Positions 55,187-64,000 of a DNA stretch of 64,000 nt are shown here, piece by piece. How positions within the stretch are numbered: position 1 is the stretch's first letter; every line of letters begins with the position of its first letter. The notes beneath the pieces were generated by a model, which saw nothing but the letters and a program-made list of their open reading frames with translations, did not search any database and had not been told where the DNA came from. The position numbers were made by a program, and so were the translations under genes. Origin of the DNA: Corynebacterium sp. NML140438 (GTDB lineage Bacteria; Actinomycetota; Actinomycetes; Mycobacteriales; Mycobacteriaceae); the NCBI RefSeq assembly GCF_001875725.1, contig NZ_MLCQ01000017.1:186001-250000 (forward strand). The letters run 5' to 3'.

Positions 55187-56356
55187 CTACTTCTTCCCGC
55201 GCTGGACGCGAAGGTGGTCCGTTTCGCGGGAGCCGGTAGCCGTATGGTCGCCCTTGCCGGATGTCGCAGGGTCATCGATCCACTCGATGTGGTGGCCCTG
55301 GTTGTCGACCTTGCGACGGTTCCCGTGGTCGTCGTAGTCGATGTGCCAGCTTGGCCCATTCGGGTCGCGGCGACCGGCCTTGATATCTGCCCGGTCCTTC
55401 ACCATGGAGCACAGTACGGTAATGACTAGTACCGCAACGATGAAGCCCAGGGAAGCAACGGTGCCTACCTCTGGGACGTTTACGTTGTCGCCCCCGTTGA
55501 TAAACGGCAGGTTGTTTTCATGAAGAGCGTGGAGCAACAGCTTGACACCGATGAAGCCGAGGATGATGCCAAGGCCGTAAGGCAGGTACACGACGCGATC
55601 AAGCAAGCCGGAGAGCAAGAAGAACATCTGGCGCAGACCCATGAGCGCAAACGCGTTCGCGGTAAACACAATGTATGCCTCAAAGGTGATGCCGTAGATT
55701 GCTGGAATCGAGTCGAAGGCGAACATCACGTCAATGAAGCCGATAGAAAGCAGCGCGACGAACAGCGGTGTAGCCGCGGATTTGCCTTCCTTCGTCTTCG
55801 ACCACAGTTTGTCACCGTGGTAGGAGCTCGTGACCGGAACGACCTTGCGCAGCGCCTTAACAACCGCCATGTCGTTCGGGTCGTCCTCAGGTGCGTCCGT
55901 TGCTTCGTCGTACACGAGTTTCACAGCGGTGTAGATCAAGAACGCCGCGAAGAGATAGAAGACATCGCTCCAAGCTTCAATGATCGCCGCGCCAAGCAGA
56001 ATGAACACCAAGCGACATACCAGCGCGATGACGATGCCCAGGAGCAACACCTTTTGCTGGTATCGCCTCGGAATCTTAAACGCGCCCATAATCAGCGCGA
56101 ACACAAACAAATTGTCCACAGATAGCGCCAGCTCAGTGATGTAGCCGGTGAAGAACTGGACGCCGTGTTCGCCGTCCCACTCCCACCAAATCACTCCGCC
56201 GCAGATCGCGGCCATCGTCATGTAGAACAGCGTCCAAAAACCCGATTCTTTGATGGTTGGCTCATGGGCTTGGCGGACGTGGGTGAGAAAGTCAAAGGCA
56301 AAAAAGCCCAGAATGATTGCTGCTGTCAGCAGCCAAATCCATAAGGGAACACTCAA
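55187..56356 (-). CDS. terC: TerC/Alx family metal exporter
   Basis: Integral membrane protein of the TerC family; Alx-type members export manganese or help metallate exported proteins. 389 residues, nine or so helices. Family motifs: FITELALSVDNLFVFALIM with conserved Asp (split), GIVIALVCRLVFI, DVMFAFDSIPAIYGI with Asp, and a His/Asp-rich C-terminal tail (about 315-389). The preferred start is TTG 56356, preceded by GGAGGTAACC; ATG 56380 lies upstream of that Shine-Dalgarno in a loop and is rejected. Controlled by the riboswitch upstream. Confidence 0.92.
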   Translation of the reverse strand: MSVPLWIWLLTAAIILGFFAFDFLTHVRQAHEPTIKESGFWTLFYMTMAAICGGVIWWEWDGEHGVQFFTGYITELALSVDNLFVFALIMGAFKIPRRYQQKVLLLGIVIALVCRLVFILLGAAIIEAWSDVFYLFAAFLIYTAVKLVYDEATDAPEDDPNDMAVVKALRKVVPVTSSYHGDKLWSKTKEGKSAATPLFVALLSIGFIDVMFAFDSIPAIYGITFEAYIVFTANAFALMGLRQMFFLLSGLLDRVVYLPYGLGIILGFIGVKLLLHALHENNLPFINGGDNVNVPEVGTVASLGFIVAVLVITVLCSMVKDRADIKAGRRDPNGPSWHIDYDDHGNRRKVDNQGHHIEWIDDPATSGKGDHTATGSRETDHLRVQRGKK

Positions 56357-56363
56357 CGTGGTT

Positions 56364-56402
56364 ACCTCCGGTCGTTGCATAGGACAAAGAAAGACCGGAG
56401 GT
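56364..56402 (-). promoter_or_regulatory. terC expression platform: Shine-Dalgarno sequestering helix
   Basis: On the minus strand ACCTCCGGTC (56402-56393, 3' strand of the aptamer closing stem) is perfectly complementary to GACCGGAGGT (56373-56364), which contains the terC Shine-Dalgarno. The 19-nt loop carries a decoy ATG. The same CCTCC can pair instead with GGAGG at the aptamer's 5' side (56498-56494), so the two folds are mutually exclusive. Confidence 0.8.
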
Positions 56403-56500
56403 CTCCCCCACCGCGAGGTCGCTACAGCGCGGCTGCCTCAACCGGGATACGCATGTTCCGTGTTGACGATTCGAGGCACTTGCGGGGTACTCCCCTCCAA
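56395..56500 (-). ncRNA. yybP-ykoY (manganese) riboswitch aptamer
   Basis: Leader of terC. Conserved elements of the RF00080 class are visible: TTGGAGGGGAGTA at the 5' side (L1 GGGGAGTA), CGTCAAC followed later by GGTTGAGGCAGC, a GC-rich hairpin (CCGCG...CGCGG), and GGGGAGACCTCC at the 3' side. Outer stem TTGGAGG/CCTCCGG closes the aptamer. TerC/Alx genes are classical targets of this class. The CATACG-type loop of the B. subtilis example is not clearly matched. Confidence 0.75.
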
Positions 56501-56540
56501 TGCGAATGCCAGGCTACACCATCAGGAGGACCTCTACCAG

Positions 56541-59500
56541 TTACACGGCACCGCCGGTTGGGTTATAAGTTGCGTTCACGGTTTTCACGTCCCCCTCGTC
56601 GGAAGGGGTGTCGTCGTCAAGCTGTGCGTCGGCGTCTTTCGGGGCTTCGGCGGGGTCGGCCCCCTTGAGCATCCAGAGGATCGTTTCAAGTTCCTCCGGT
56701 TTCACAAGCACTTCTCTGGCCTTTGATCCTTCCGACGGTCCGACGATGCCACGCGACTCCATCAGGTCCATGAGACGACCAGCCTTAGCAAACCCGATGC
56801 GCAGCTTACGCTGCAGCATCGACGTCGAACCAAGCTGTGCCGTGACAACGAGTTCGACAGCCTCGAGCAAGTCGTCAAGGTCCTTGCCGATGTCGTCGTC
56901 GATGACCTTTTTCTCGGATTCTTTTTCTTCCGTGACGCCTTCGACGTACTGGGGTTCGTCCTGGCTCTTGGCTGCGTCGACAACAGCTTGGATCTCGGCG
57001 TCGGAGACGAACGCTCCCTGCATTCGCTGCGGCTTGCCCGCTCCCTGTGGGATGAAGAGCCCGTCGCCCATGCCGATGAGCTTCTCCGCGCCACCTTGAT
57101 CGAGGATGACCCGCGAGTCGGTAAGCGAGGACGTCGCAAACGCGAGCCTGGACGGCACGTTCGTCTTGATCAGGCCCGTGACGACGTCCACAGAAGGCCG
57201 CTGCGTCGCCAGGACAAGATGGATGCCGGCAGCGCGGGCCTTCTGCGTGATGCGCACGATCGAGTCTTCGATTTCTTTCGGCGCGGTCATCATCAGGTCC
57301 GCGAGCTCATCAACCACGCAGACGATAAACGGATACGGGCGCATCTCACGCTGCGAGCCCGCGGGGGCGGTGATCTCACCACTCTTGACCTTCTTGTTGA
57401 AGTCCTTGATGTGGCGCACGCGAGCGGTTTTCATGTCCATGTACCGCTGCTCCATCTCCTCCACGAGCCACTGCAGCGCCGCCGACGCCTTCTTCGGCTG
57501 TGTAATGATCGGCGTGATGAGGTGCGGGATGCCCTCGTACGGAGTGAGCTCGACCATCTTCGGGTCGATGAGGATGAGGCGGACCTCCTCAGGCGTTGCG
57601 CGCGTCAACAAGGAGACAAGCATCGAGTTCACGAACGCCGACTTACCGGAACCCGTCGAACCTGCAACCAAAAGGTGTGGCATCTTCTGCACTGACGAGG
57701 CAATGAAGTCGCCCTCGATGTCCTTGCCAAGTCCGATGAGCATCGGATCGTCGTCCGCAGCTACATTCGGTGCCTCGAGCACGTCGCGCAGGCGAACCAT
57801 TTCTCTATCCTGGTTCGGCACCTCGATGCCCACGGCGGACTTGCCGGGAATGGGCGTCAACAAGCGAACATTGTCTGTAGCGACCGCATAGGCAAGGTTG
57901 GACTGCAAGTTCGTAATCTTGGACACCTTGACGCCAGGCCCAAGCTCGACTTCGTAGCGGGTCACGGTCGGACCACGAGAGAAACCTGTCACCATGGCGT
58001 TGACGTTGAATTCCTCAAAGACCTCCGTGATCGCTTCGATCATGCGGTCGTTCGCTTCGGTACGTGTCTTGGGCGCTTGCCCAGCGAGCAGTAAGTCCGT
58101 GGTTGGAACAACGTAGGTGGAGTTCCGGTCTATCCGCTTAGCGTGCCCTTCCCGCGGAGCCTGACGCGAAGCAACGCTCGGATCCTTCCCCGAGCGTGCC
58201 ACTACTGCTTGACGAACGGCCTCACGCGACTGATCAACTGCATCCCGCTCAGGTTGGCTCTCCTCGTGCGTCGGCCGTGGCAGAATCTTTGTTTCCTCAC
58301 CCTGCGGGGATGTACGTTTCGACGCCTGCTTCGGCTCTGGGCGCTCAATCACCGTAGTGGCGGAATCGTCATCCTGCGTGGTGAAATCGGAGCCGAAGTC
58401 AAAGACCTCTGTCTCTGGCTCCGTCTCGGACGATGCAAAGGTGGATTTTGCCTCTGCCGGGTAATTGGCCAGCGGTGTGGAGGCTTTCCGGAGTTTGTCA
58501 GAAAATGAAGAGAACCCAGAGGCCTTTGGCTTCTTGGCTCGAGGTTGAGGCGTTACGCCAGCACGCGATGCTCGCGCGCCCGGTTCGATTCGCGGGCGCC
58601 TCGATGCCGCACTGCGCCGCCCATCCGCAATCGCGTCGATGTCTCTACCAGCATCACTGTAAGGGTCTGCGTCGTCGTCAGGTTCGGGACGGTGAAAAAC
58701 GGAACCGAGCCACGCAGTAAAGAAGTCATACGCTTCGCGCACGGTGATACCGGTGGTTCGAAGCGCACCGTACACGATGACAAGCCCCAACAGCGGTACT
58801 GCAACATAGGAGGAAAACCCCGCTGCCAGCAGGCCACCCGTGAAAGTGCCTACCATTCCCCCAGCAATTTTTCGTGATTCCCAATCGGACGGGTTGCCCG
58901 CGAAGACATGAATCATGCCCAACATTGCTACGCCGATTATTAACAGGCCCGATGCCACTCTGGCACGCACATCAGGTTCTGCTTTCACGTTCAGCATCAG
59001 CGCGATTGCAACGCAGACGAGAATGACTGGCAGCAGAAGCGCCCCGGCACCAATTGCCCAGTGTACCCCTTGCGCAATGACGTTTCCTACCGGACCGGCA
59101 ATGTCCATCCATACCGAGGCGCCCAGGATGGCAGCCAATCCAATCAAGACCAGACCGTAGGCATCAACATTGCCAGCGGAAAACGCTAGCGCACGACGGG
59201 ACTTCGGGTGACGCTCTTCGCGTTGTGGGGCCCCGTCGGAGGGGCCGTCGTCAAAGAACTCGAAATTATCGTCTTCGTCCTCGTAATCGCTTGATGCAGG
59301 CACGCTGTCCAATCTCTCCTTACGGCGTGGTCGAAGTTTAGTAAGCAACGAACCAGCACTGCGAAAAGCACTGCCGATCGAACTTCCGACGACCCGTGTC
59401 GCGGAGCCTACCCGTTCATCGGCGGTCTCTGCCGCGACCATTGACGAAGTTGGCGGATGCGTAATCGATGCAGGGGCACCGTATCGGCTCGTCGTTGAAC

Positions 59501-59564
59501 GTGCACGGTCCCGCGGGCCTGTCGACGCTCGCGTACTTCGTGGCGCTGGTTTTCTGGCAGACAT
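56541..59564 (-). CDS. ftsK: DNA translocase FtsK
   Basis: Septum-located ATPase that pumps chromosome termini during division. 1007 residues. Four or five N-terminal helices (about 130-265), a variable Pro/Ser/Glu linker (about 280-500), then the motor: Walker [17 protein letters not shown], Walker [12 protein letters not shown] region and [13 protein letters not shown], and a C-terminal winged-helix gamma domain ([20 protein letters not shown] region). ATG 59564 with TAGTGT 7 nt upstream. Confidence 0.97.
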   Translation of the reverse strand: MSARKPAPRSTRASTGPRDRARSTTSRYGAPASITHPPTSSMVAAETADERVGSATRVVGSSIGSAFRSAGSLLTKLRPRRKERLDSVPASSDYEDEDDNFEFFDDGPSDGAPQREERHPKSRRALAFSAGNVDAYGLVLIGLAAILGASVWMDIAGPVGNVIAQGVHWAIGAGALLLPVILVCVAIALMLNVKAEPDVRARVASGLLIIGVAMLGMIHVFAGNPSDWESRKIAGGMVGTFTGGLLAAGFSSYVAVPLLGLVIVYGALRTTGITVREAYDFFTAWLGSVFHRPEPDDDADPYSDAGRDIDAIADGRRSAASRRPRIEPGARASRAGVTPQPRAKKPKASGFSSFSDKLRKASTPLANYPAEAKSTFASSETEPETEVFDFGSDFTTQDDDSATTVIERPEPKQASKRTSPQGEETKILPRPTHEESQPERDAVDQSREAVRQAVVARSGKDPSVASRQAPREGHAKRIDRNSTYVVPTTDLLLAGQAPKTRTEANDRMIEAITEVFEEFNVNAMVTGFSRGPTVTRYEVELGPGVKVSKITNLQSNLAYAVATDNVRLLTPIPGKSAVGIEVPNQDREMVRLRDVLEAPNVAADDDPMLIGLGKDIEGDFIASSVQKMPHLLVAGSTGSGKSAFVNSMLVSLLTRATPEEVRLILIDPKMVELTPYEGIPHLITPIITQPKKASAALQWLVEEMEQRYMDMKTARVRHIKDFNKKVKSGEITAPAGSQREMRPYPFIVCVVDELADLMMTAPKEIEDSIVRITQKARAAGIHLVLATQRPSVDVVTGLIKTNVPSRLAFATSSLTDSRVILDQGGAEKLIGMGDGLFIPQGAGKPQRMQGAFVSDAEIQAVVDAAKSQDEPQYVEGVTEEKESEKKVIDDDIGKDLDDLLEAVELVVTAQLGSTSMLQRKLRIGFAKAGRLMDLMESRGIVGPSEGSKAREVLVKPEELETILWMLKGADPAEAPKDADAQLDDDTPSDEGDVKTVNATYNPTGGAV

Positions 59565-59571
59565 GTGCTAC

Positions 59572-59577
59572 ACACTA
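59572..59577 (-). promoter_or_regulatory. -10 box of a leaderless ftsK transcript
   Basis: TAGTGT on the minus strand, exactly 7 nt before ATG 59564; no Shine-Dalgarno. Confidence 0.5.
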
Positions 59578-59650
59578 GTACCTCACGCACCATTATTACC
59601 ATCCGCCACTCTGAAACCAGAGAGACTGTCGCGGGTCGCAAAATCAAGCG

Positions 59651-60277
59651 CTACAACTTGATATCCATCCCTGAAAGCGCCTCGACCGCACCGGTGACTT
59701 TTACCTTCACTGCCCTACGACCAGCTGCCCACAGCAAGAGTTCACCTGGCTCGCCGTACACACGCACGACGTTATCGCCCTGCTCCGAGACACCAACGCG
59801 TTCGCCAATAACGACCGGAGGGAGATCAGGTGGGGTCAGAATCACAGGCACCGAAACCTTCTTCAACGTGGCTGAACCGAACCGCTTCGCAAGCCTCAAC
59901 AGTTCCCGGTTGATAACTTTGCTGAACTGTCGAGGCTCTATCACACCGTCACCGCGCCGAACGTCTTCATGATGGATGAAGTGCTCCGCGGTATTGAGCG
60001 TTTGATCGCTCGGCATAAACAGAGTCGGCGGGCCGACAGCCCACATGCGAACAAGATCTTCATACGACCACGAAGCTAGGCGCGCCTCCTCCGCCTCTAA
60101 GAATCGTTTCGCTCGGCGCACAAATATCCCGATGGCAGCCAGTGGCTTTCGTTCACGGATAAAGAGGTGCGTCGCCAAGTCACGGGTGGTCCAGCCTTCA
60201 CACAATGTTGGCGCATCAGGACCTACTTCTAGAAGCAGCTCAGCTAATCGATTTCGTTCAGTCTGCGCAAATGACAT
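59651..60277 (-). CDS. TIGR03085 family protein (DinB/maleylpyruvate isomerase-like fold)
   Basis: 208-residue actinobacterial protein of unknown function. Seen: MSFAQTERNRLAELL opening, PTLCEGWTTRDLATHLFIRE with metal-type His (split), and EHFIHHEDVRRG. These are features of the mycothiol-dependent DinB-like superfamily. ATG 60277 with TATGCT 7 nt upstream; the frame extends to 60304 without support. Confidence 0.85.
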   Translation of the reverse strand: MSFAQTERNRLAELLLEVGPDAPTLCEGWTTRDLATHLFIRERKPLAAIGIFVRRAKRFLEAEEARLASWSYEDLVRMWAVGPPTLFMPSDQTLNTAEHFIHHEDVRRGDGVIEPRQFSKVINRELLRLAKRFGSATLKKVSVPVILTPPDLPPVVIGERVGVSEQGDNVVRVYGEPGELLLWAAGRRAVKVKVTGAVEALSGMDIKL

Positions 60278-60284
60278 GGGCCCC

Positions 60285-60290
60285 AGCATA
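60285..60290 (-). promoter_or_regulatory. -10 box of a leaderless TIGR03085 gene transcript
   Basis: TATGCT on the minus strand, exactly 7 nt before ATG 60277. Confidence 0.5.
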
Positions 60291-60330
60291 GTGCTAGGGC
60301 CCATCGTTGCGCTTAGAAATGCGTCAAGCG

Positions 60331-62340
60331 TTAGAGAGATTCTCGTGTTGCTTGAACGTCCGCATCATCTGCCGGTCCGATATCCGCTGCGGTTGGTACC
60401 ACAGTCGGCAGGATAACTGGCTCACGCTTGTACTTTTGCTCAATCGTGCGCGAGAGCTGGCGGCGAAGCTGCTGCACCATACGATACGGGTCGTTCTCCC
60501 CTTCTGCGGCCAAGTCGCCCATGATCTCCTGCACGCGCTCAACAACCTTCTTGTTGAAGTCGCGGTCGTCTTCGGAGAAGCCAGTCGTGGATACACGCGG
60601 CACCTCGATGAGGCTACTCGTACGATCGTCAATGACGCAGGTAACAGAGACGACGCCACCAGAGGCAAGCGAGCTGCGGTCCGCAAGCACGTCTGGATCC
60701 ACGTCGCCCATGGTTTCACCATCGACGTACAGCTGGCCGACCTGGTACTGGCCGACAACCTTGATCTTGCCCTTCGTCATGTCCACCACGACGCCGTTTT
60801 GTGCCAACGCGGTGTTCTCCGGCTTGACGCCAGTTGCGATTGCAAGTTCCTTGTTGGCGCGCATGTGGCGCCACTCACCGTGCACCGGCATCGCGCACGT
60901 CGGACGAGCAGCGTTGTACAGGAACAGCAACTCGCCGGCGTACCCGTGTCCTGATGCGTGGACGTGCGCCTCAGCATTCGTAACTACCGTAACGCCAATT
61001 TGCGCGAGGTTGTTGATGGTCGCGAACACTGCTTCCTCATTGCCTGGAATGAGGGAGGAGGACAGAATGATCATGTCACCGTCGCGGATCGTAATCTGGC
61101 GGTGTTCACGGCGAGACATACGCGAAAGAGCTGCCATCGGCTCGCCCTGGGTTCCCGTTGTGATCAGCAGGACCTTGTGCGGCGCCATCTTGGCGGCGTC
61201 TTCGATCGGAATGATCGTGTTCTTCGGAGCCTTGAGCAGACTCATCTTTTCTGCGATCTCCATGTTCCTCAACATGGAGCGACCGTTGAATGCGACCTTA
61301 CGGCCATTCGCCACAGCCGCATTGACTGCCATCTGAACACGAGCAACGTTCGAGGCGAACGAAGCAATCACGACGCGCTGCTTTGCCTGGCTCACCAGGC
61401 GGGTCAGCGTCTCCTCGATGCCGGCCTCGGATGCGGAAATCCCCGGCACCGTCGCGTTCGTGGAGTCACACATGAACAAGTCGACGCCCTCGTCGCCGTA
61501 GCGCGACAGAGCCGGCAGGTCTGTCGGCATACCGTCGTACGGGGTTTGGTCGACCTTCACATCGCCGGTCATCACAACGTGACCGGCGCCCGTCTTAATG
61601 GACAAGCCGAGGCACTGCGGGATGGAGTGGTTCACATGCCAGAAGCGCACGTGGAACGGCCCCAAATTCACCGAGGAGTCTTTGTTTACCTCATGCAACT
61701 TCGGGCGCTGGCGGTGTTCCTTTGTCTTCGCCGCGATGAGTGCGTTGGTGAAACGGGAGGAATAGATCGGAATATCCGGACGCAGTTTCAGTAACCACGG
61801 GATAGCACCGATGTGGTCCTCGTGACCGTGGGTGACCACCAAGGCCTCAATCTTGTCGAGCTTCTTCTCAATCGGACCGAAATCTGGAAGCACAAGGTCA
61901 ACGCCCGGTTCGCCAGAGTTCGGGAACAGCACTCCACAGTCAACGATCAGCAACCGGCCGTTGTACTCGAAGACCGTCATGTTGCGGCCGATTTCGGAAA
62001 TACCACCCAAGGCGTAAATCCGCAGCGTACCGTTCGGGGCTTTCGGCGGTGCCGGGAGGCGCTTCGTCAAGTCAGCGCCCTGCATCGACTTCACAGGGTT
62101 ACGACGGCCACCGCCGTTGTTACCGCGCCCACGGCCGCGACGACGGCTCCGGCCGTTACCATTCCCGTTCGAGTTGCGTGACTTGTTGTCACGCTGTGAC
62201 TTCTCAGAGCCCTTCTCTTCTTCGTTACGTGCGGTACCTGCAGCCTGCTTCGGTGCCTGAAACACCGGCTTTTGTTCAGTGGCCTCAGGTGGCCCTGCTT
62301 TACGCGTCACTTTGCGTGAGCGTGTACGGGGTTCGTTCAT
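60331..62340 (-). CDS. rnj: ribonuclease J
   Basis: Metallo-beta-lactamase/beta-CASP ribonuclease with endo- and 5'-3' exonuclease activity in RNA processing and decay. 669 residues, longer than Bacillus RNase J by an N-terminal Arg/Gly/Asn-rich, probably disordered extension (about 1-90, with RSRRRGRGRGNNGGGRR). Catalytic motif VTHGHEDHIGAIPWLL, MTGDVKVD, and SGHGYAGEL. GGAG lies 10 nt before the ATG, overlapping the dapA end; operon dapA-rnj as in mycobacteria. Confidence 0.96.
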   Translation of the reverse strand: MNEPRTRSRKVTRKAGPPEATEQKPVFQAPKQAAGTARNEEEKGSEKSQRDNKSRNSNGNGNGRSRRRGRGRGNNGGGRRNPVKSMQGADLTKRLPAPPKAPNGTLRIYALGGISEIGRNMTVFEYNGRLLIVDCGVLFPNSGEPGVDLVLPDFGPIEKKLDKIEALVVTHGHEDHIGAIPWLLKLRPDIPIYSSRFTNALIAAKTKEHRQRPKLHEVNKDSSVNLGPFHVRFWHVNHSIPQCLGLSIKTGAGHVVMTGDVKVDQTPYDGMPTDLPALSRYGDEGVDLFMCDSTNATVPGISASEAGIEETLTRLVSQAKQRVVIASFASNVARVQMAVNAAVANGRKVAFNGRSMLRNMEIAEKMSLLKAPKNTIIPIEDAAKMAPHKVLLITTGTQGEPMAALSRMSRREHRQITIRDGDMIILSSSLIPGNEEAVFATINNLAQIGVTVVTNAEAHVHASGHGYAGELLFLYNAARPTCAMPVHGEWRHMRANKELAIATGVKPENTALAQNGVVVDMTKGKIKVVGQYQVGQLYVDGETMGDVDPDVLADRSSLASGGVVSVTCVIDDRTSSLIEVPRVSTTGFSEDDRDFNKKVVERVQEIMGDLAAEGENDPYRMVQQLRRQLSRTIEQKYKREPVILPTVVPTAADIGPADDADVQATRESL

Positions 62341-62342
62341 AC

Positions 62343-63251
62343 TTAAAGGACTCCAGCCTTCTTCAAATCTTCTCTAAGAACCTCGACCTGCTCGGGGGTC
62401 GCTCCGACCACCGGCAGGCGGGGTTCGCCTACTTCAATGCCCTGCAGACGCAGAGCTGCCTTTGCAAATGTCGTGCCACCGAGTATCGCTTGCTGACGCG
62501 CGAGCACGTCGATGACGTTGGCGTTAATTTTCCGTGCACGGACGAGGTCGCCTTCCTCAAAGCTTGTGACGAGTTCACGCAGTGCTTGCGGTGCCGCGTG
62601 GCCCACGACCGAGATCACTCCCGTCGCGCCCATAGCCAGCCACGGCAGGTTCAACGGATCGTCGCCCGAATACCATGCCAGACCTGTTGAATGGATCAAC
62701 GGTGCTGCTGCAAAGAAGTCGCCTTTCGCGTCCTTCATCGCGACAACGGTTGGCAATTCCGCCAACTTGGCAATCGTGTCCGAAGCCATCGGAATCGCAG
62801 ACCTGCCTGGAATATCGTAGAGGCAGATCGGCAGCGGAGTTGCAGACGCAATCTCTTGGAAGTGCGCATACACGCCGTCTTGTGACGGCTTCGAGTAATA
62901 CGGGGTAACGACCAAGAGGCCGTCTGCTCCTGCCTCTGCGGCGTCCTTCGCCAACGAGACAGACTTACGGGTGTCGTTCGTGCCCACTCCGGCGATCAGC
63001 TTGGCTCTATCGCCAACCTCTTCTCGCACAGCCTGCAGCAACGCGACCTTCTCTTCACTGGTTGTCGTTGGCGATTCACCCGTCGTGCCAGCAAGCACGA
63101 GGGCGTCAATACCATTGTCGACAAGGTGGGCAGCTAATGCTCGTCCTGCCTTAACATCTAGTTCGCCGTGCTTATCGAACGGCGTGACCATTGCGACGCA
63201 GACTGTGCCGAAAATGTCAGCACCGATACTAGCTTTCATAGAAGTGCCCAT
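62343..63251 (-). CDS. dapA: 4-hydroxy-tetrahydrodipicolinate synthase
   Basis: First committed enzyme of lysine/meso-DAP synthesis: condenses pyruvate with aspartate semialdehyde. 302 residues. Seen: [37 protein letters not shown] with catalytic Tyr, YDIPGRS, and the Schiff-base Lys in [13 protein letters not shown] 63251 fits the promoter directly upstream; ATG 63239 is an alternative. rnj follows at 2 bp. Confidence 0.97.
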   Translation of the reverse strand: MGTSMKASIGADIFGTVCVAMVTPFDKHGELDVKAGRALAAHLVDNGIDALVLAGTTGESPTTTSEEKVALLQAVREEVGDRAKLIAGVGTNDTRKSVSLAKDAAEAGADGLLVVTPYYSKPSQDGVYAHFQEIASATPLPICLYDIPGRSAIPMASDTIAKLAELPTVVAMKDAKGDFFAAAPLIHSTGLAWYSGDDPLNLPWLAMGATGVISVVGHAAPQALRELVTSFEEGDLVRARKINANVIDVLARQQAILGGTTFAKAALRLQGIEVGEPRLPVVGATPEQVEVLREDLKKAGVL

Positions 63252-63259
63252 GCCAAAAG

Positions 63260-63288
63260 AGCGTACCCGTTTTGCTGGCTAATTGTAA
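63260..63288 (-). promoter_or_regulatory. dapA promoter
   Basis: On the minus strand TTACAA (63288-63283), a 17-nt spacer and TACGCT (63265-63260), 8 nt before ATG 63251, consistent with a leaderless transcript. Confidence 0.6.
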
Positions 63289-63296
63289 CTCCCGCG

Positions 63297-64000
63297 CTAC
63301 TTTTCGTAGGGGGTTGTTGCCTTCTTCGTTCCGTCGGGCAGCTCCGAGATGACAAAGTCTTCGAAGAGAATGGGGGCCCGTTCACTCAATAGCTCTAAAC
63401 ATCTCACGGCCACCGCACGCAATTCTGACCCGCTATGCTCCCCCGCTCTACTAACGATGAAGCTCCTCCAGGCTCTGAGATTGCCGCTAACGACTAGTCG
63501 TGTTTCTCGAGCTGCCGGTGCGAGTGCTAGCGCAGCTTCCCACACTCTCTGTTTTCGGAGTAAAGCGTTCTTCTCACCCGCCAAGCTTAATTCGACTGCA
63601 TTACGAAGTTCGTCGTATACAAACGCTGTGTCTTCAATGGCGTGTTCGAAAAATCGCTGAAGCTGCTCGTCGCGTTGAATGACGTCCGGTACGACGACGC
63701 CCTTTTGCTCGTCGGGCATGGCGTACCGCGAAAGCTCGCTGATTGAAAAGTCGCGGTGCCGCAATATCTCGTGTCCTGTAGCCACCGAGATGCCCTGTAT
63801 ATAAAGGGTTACGCTGGCGTGCTCAAGCAACGCAAGGTTGCCGGTATCGATGACATGGTGGAGAAACGCATCAGTTGTTGCTGTGCTCGAGTCATTGTCA
63901 GCAAACGAGTCGTAACACGCTCTGCCTGCGAATTCGACGACGGCATCAGCTGACGTAGCTTCCGCTGATGGCCGCCATCCCAGCTCGGCTGGCGGCTCAA
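63297..64000 (-). CDS. thyX: flavin-dependent thymidylate synthase ThyX (5' end outside window)
   Basis: FAD-dependent dTMP synthase. The frame is open from the right edge (first visible residues EPPAELGWRPSAE) to the stop at 63297, so only a short N-terminal piece is missing. Seen: FAGRACYDSF, HHVIDTGNLALLEHASVTLYI (quoted in part, 63800-63860), the ThyX signature RHR-x7-S as RHRDFSISELS, and RLVVSGNLRAWRSFIVSRAGEH. After the signature Ser the usual S-x-RY reads SRYAMP, one residue shorter. Convention order thyX-dapA-rnj is kept. Confidence 0.95.
   Translation of the reverse strand, partial: EPPAELGWRPSAEATSADAVVEFAGRACYDSFADNDSSTATTDAFLHHVIDTGNLALLEHASVTLYIQGISVATGHEILRHRDFSISELSRYAMPDEQKGVVVPDVIQRDEQLQRFFEHAIEDTAFVYDELRNAVELSLAGEKNALLRKQRVWEAALALAPAARETRLVVSGNLRAWRSFIVSRAGEHSGSELRAVAVRCLELLSERAPILFEDFVISELPDGTKKATTPYEK

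Noticed and set aside
56357..56380. ATG 56380 as the terC start
   Set aside because: It lies upstream of the only Shine-Dalgarno and inside the loop of the sequestering helix.
60428..61336. 302-codon plus-strand frame opposite rnj
   Set aside because: Antisense shadow of the conserved RNase J gene with no recognisable domain.
1..64000. CRISPR arrays, prophage, insertion sequences, tRNA or rRNA genes
   Set aside because: No regularly spaced repeats, transposase or integrase motifs, or tRNA-like cloverleaf with a TTCRANNC arm was noticed anywhere in the window.

Overview
The window reads as a stretch of core chromosome from a Corynebacterium species (Actinomycetota) with moderate GC. Evidence: an arabinofuranosyltransferase of arabinogalactan/LAM type (AftC), HemQ of the coproporphyrin haem pathway, paired sigA and sigB followed by dtxR, many actinobacterial DUF families (3000, 3710, 3093, 4193, 3039, 3099, 4192, 3046), a divergent divS-lexA pair, ClgR, the BioYMN biotin transporter, and ThyX next to dapA. 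Gene order broadly follows C. glutamicum from aftC through sigA/sigB/dtxR, lexA, fruR-K-A/ptsH and recA/recX to ftsK-rnj-dapA-thyX. I see no insertion sequence, prophage, CRISPR array, tRNA or rRNA gene.

Layout: 1-9.2 kb holds cell-wall glycosylation (aftC), methionine sulfoxide repair (msrB), haem (hemQ), an RNase D-like nuclease, isoprenoid synthesis (dxs), a TRAM methyltransferase, DUF3710 and dut. 9.2-20.5 kb holds small conserved proteins, polyphosphate glucokinase, sigA, an SF2 helicase, a methyltransferase, dtd, sigB, dtxR and DUF4192. 20.5-31 kb holds a PAC2 protein, the helicases HelY and HrpA, the peroxide defence set ahpD-ahpC/oxyR, and nrdR. 31-39 kb holds the SOS pair divS/lexA, the fructose PTS operon with HPr, a uracil permease and nagB. 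39-50.4 kb holds hflX, two unknown proteins, miaA, DUF349, a GNAT protein, miaB, recA-recX and DUF3046. 50.4-64 kb holds bioYMN, pspA, clgR-cinA-pgsA, a YciI protein, terC under a probable manganese riboswitch, ftsK, rnj, dapA and the 5'-truncated end of the window within thyX.

Regulation is the most informative layer. (i) terC is preceded by a yybP-ykoY (Mn2+) riboswitch candidate whose closing stem is perfectly complementary over 10 bases to the Shine-Dalgarno of a TTG start. (ii) At least seven genes show a TANNNT hexamer exactly 7 nt before the start codon and several more 8 nt, indicating leaderless mRNAs. (iii) sigB and clgR carry near-identical sigma-H-like promoters. (iv) Operator candidates are readable for BioQ (bioY), a DeoR-type regulator (a palindrome with 24-bp arms before fruK), LexA (recA, divS/lexA) and unknown factors at ppgK and dut.

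I did not find an obviously new biological system. The least explained proteins are a 254-residue protein ending in a Gly/Cys tail (40603-41367), its 171-residue membrane partner, and a 218-residue protein co-transcribed with miaA. Start codons were chosen from ribosome binding sites, leaderless promoters and family N-termini, so several differ from the longest open frame.
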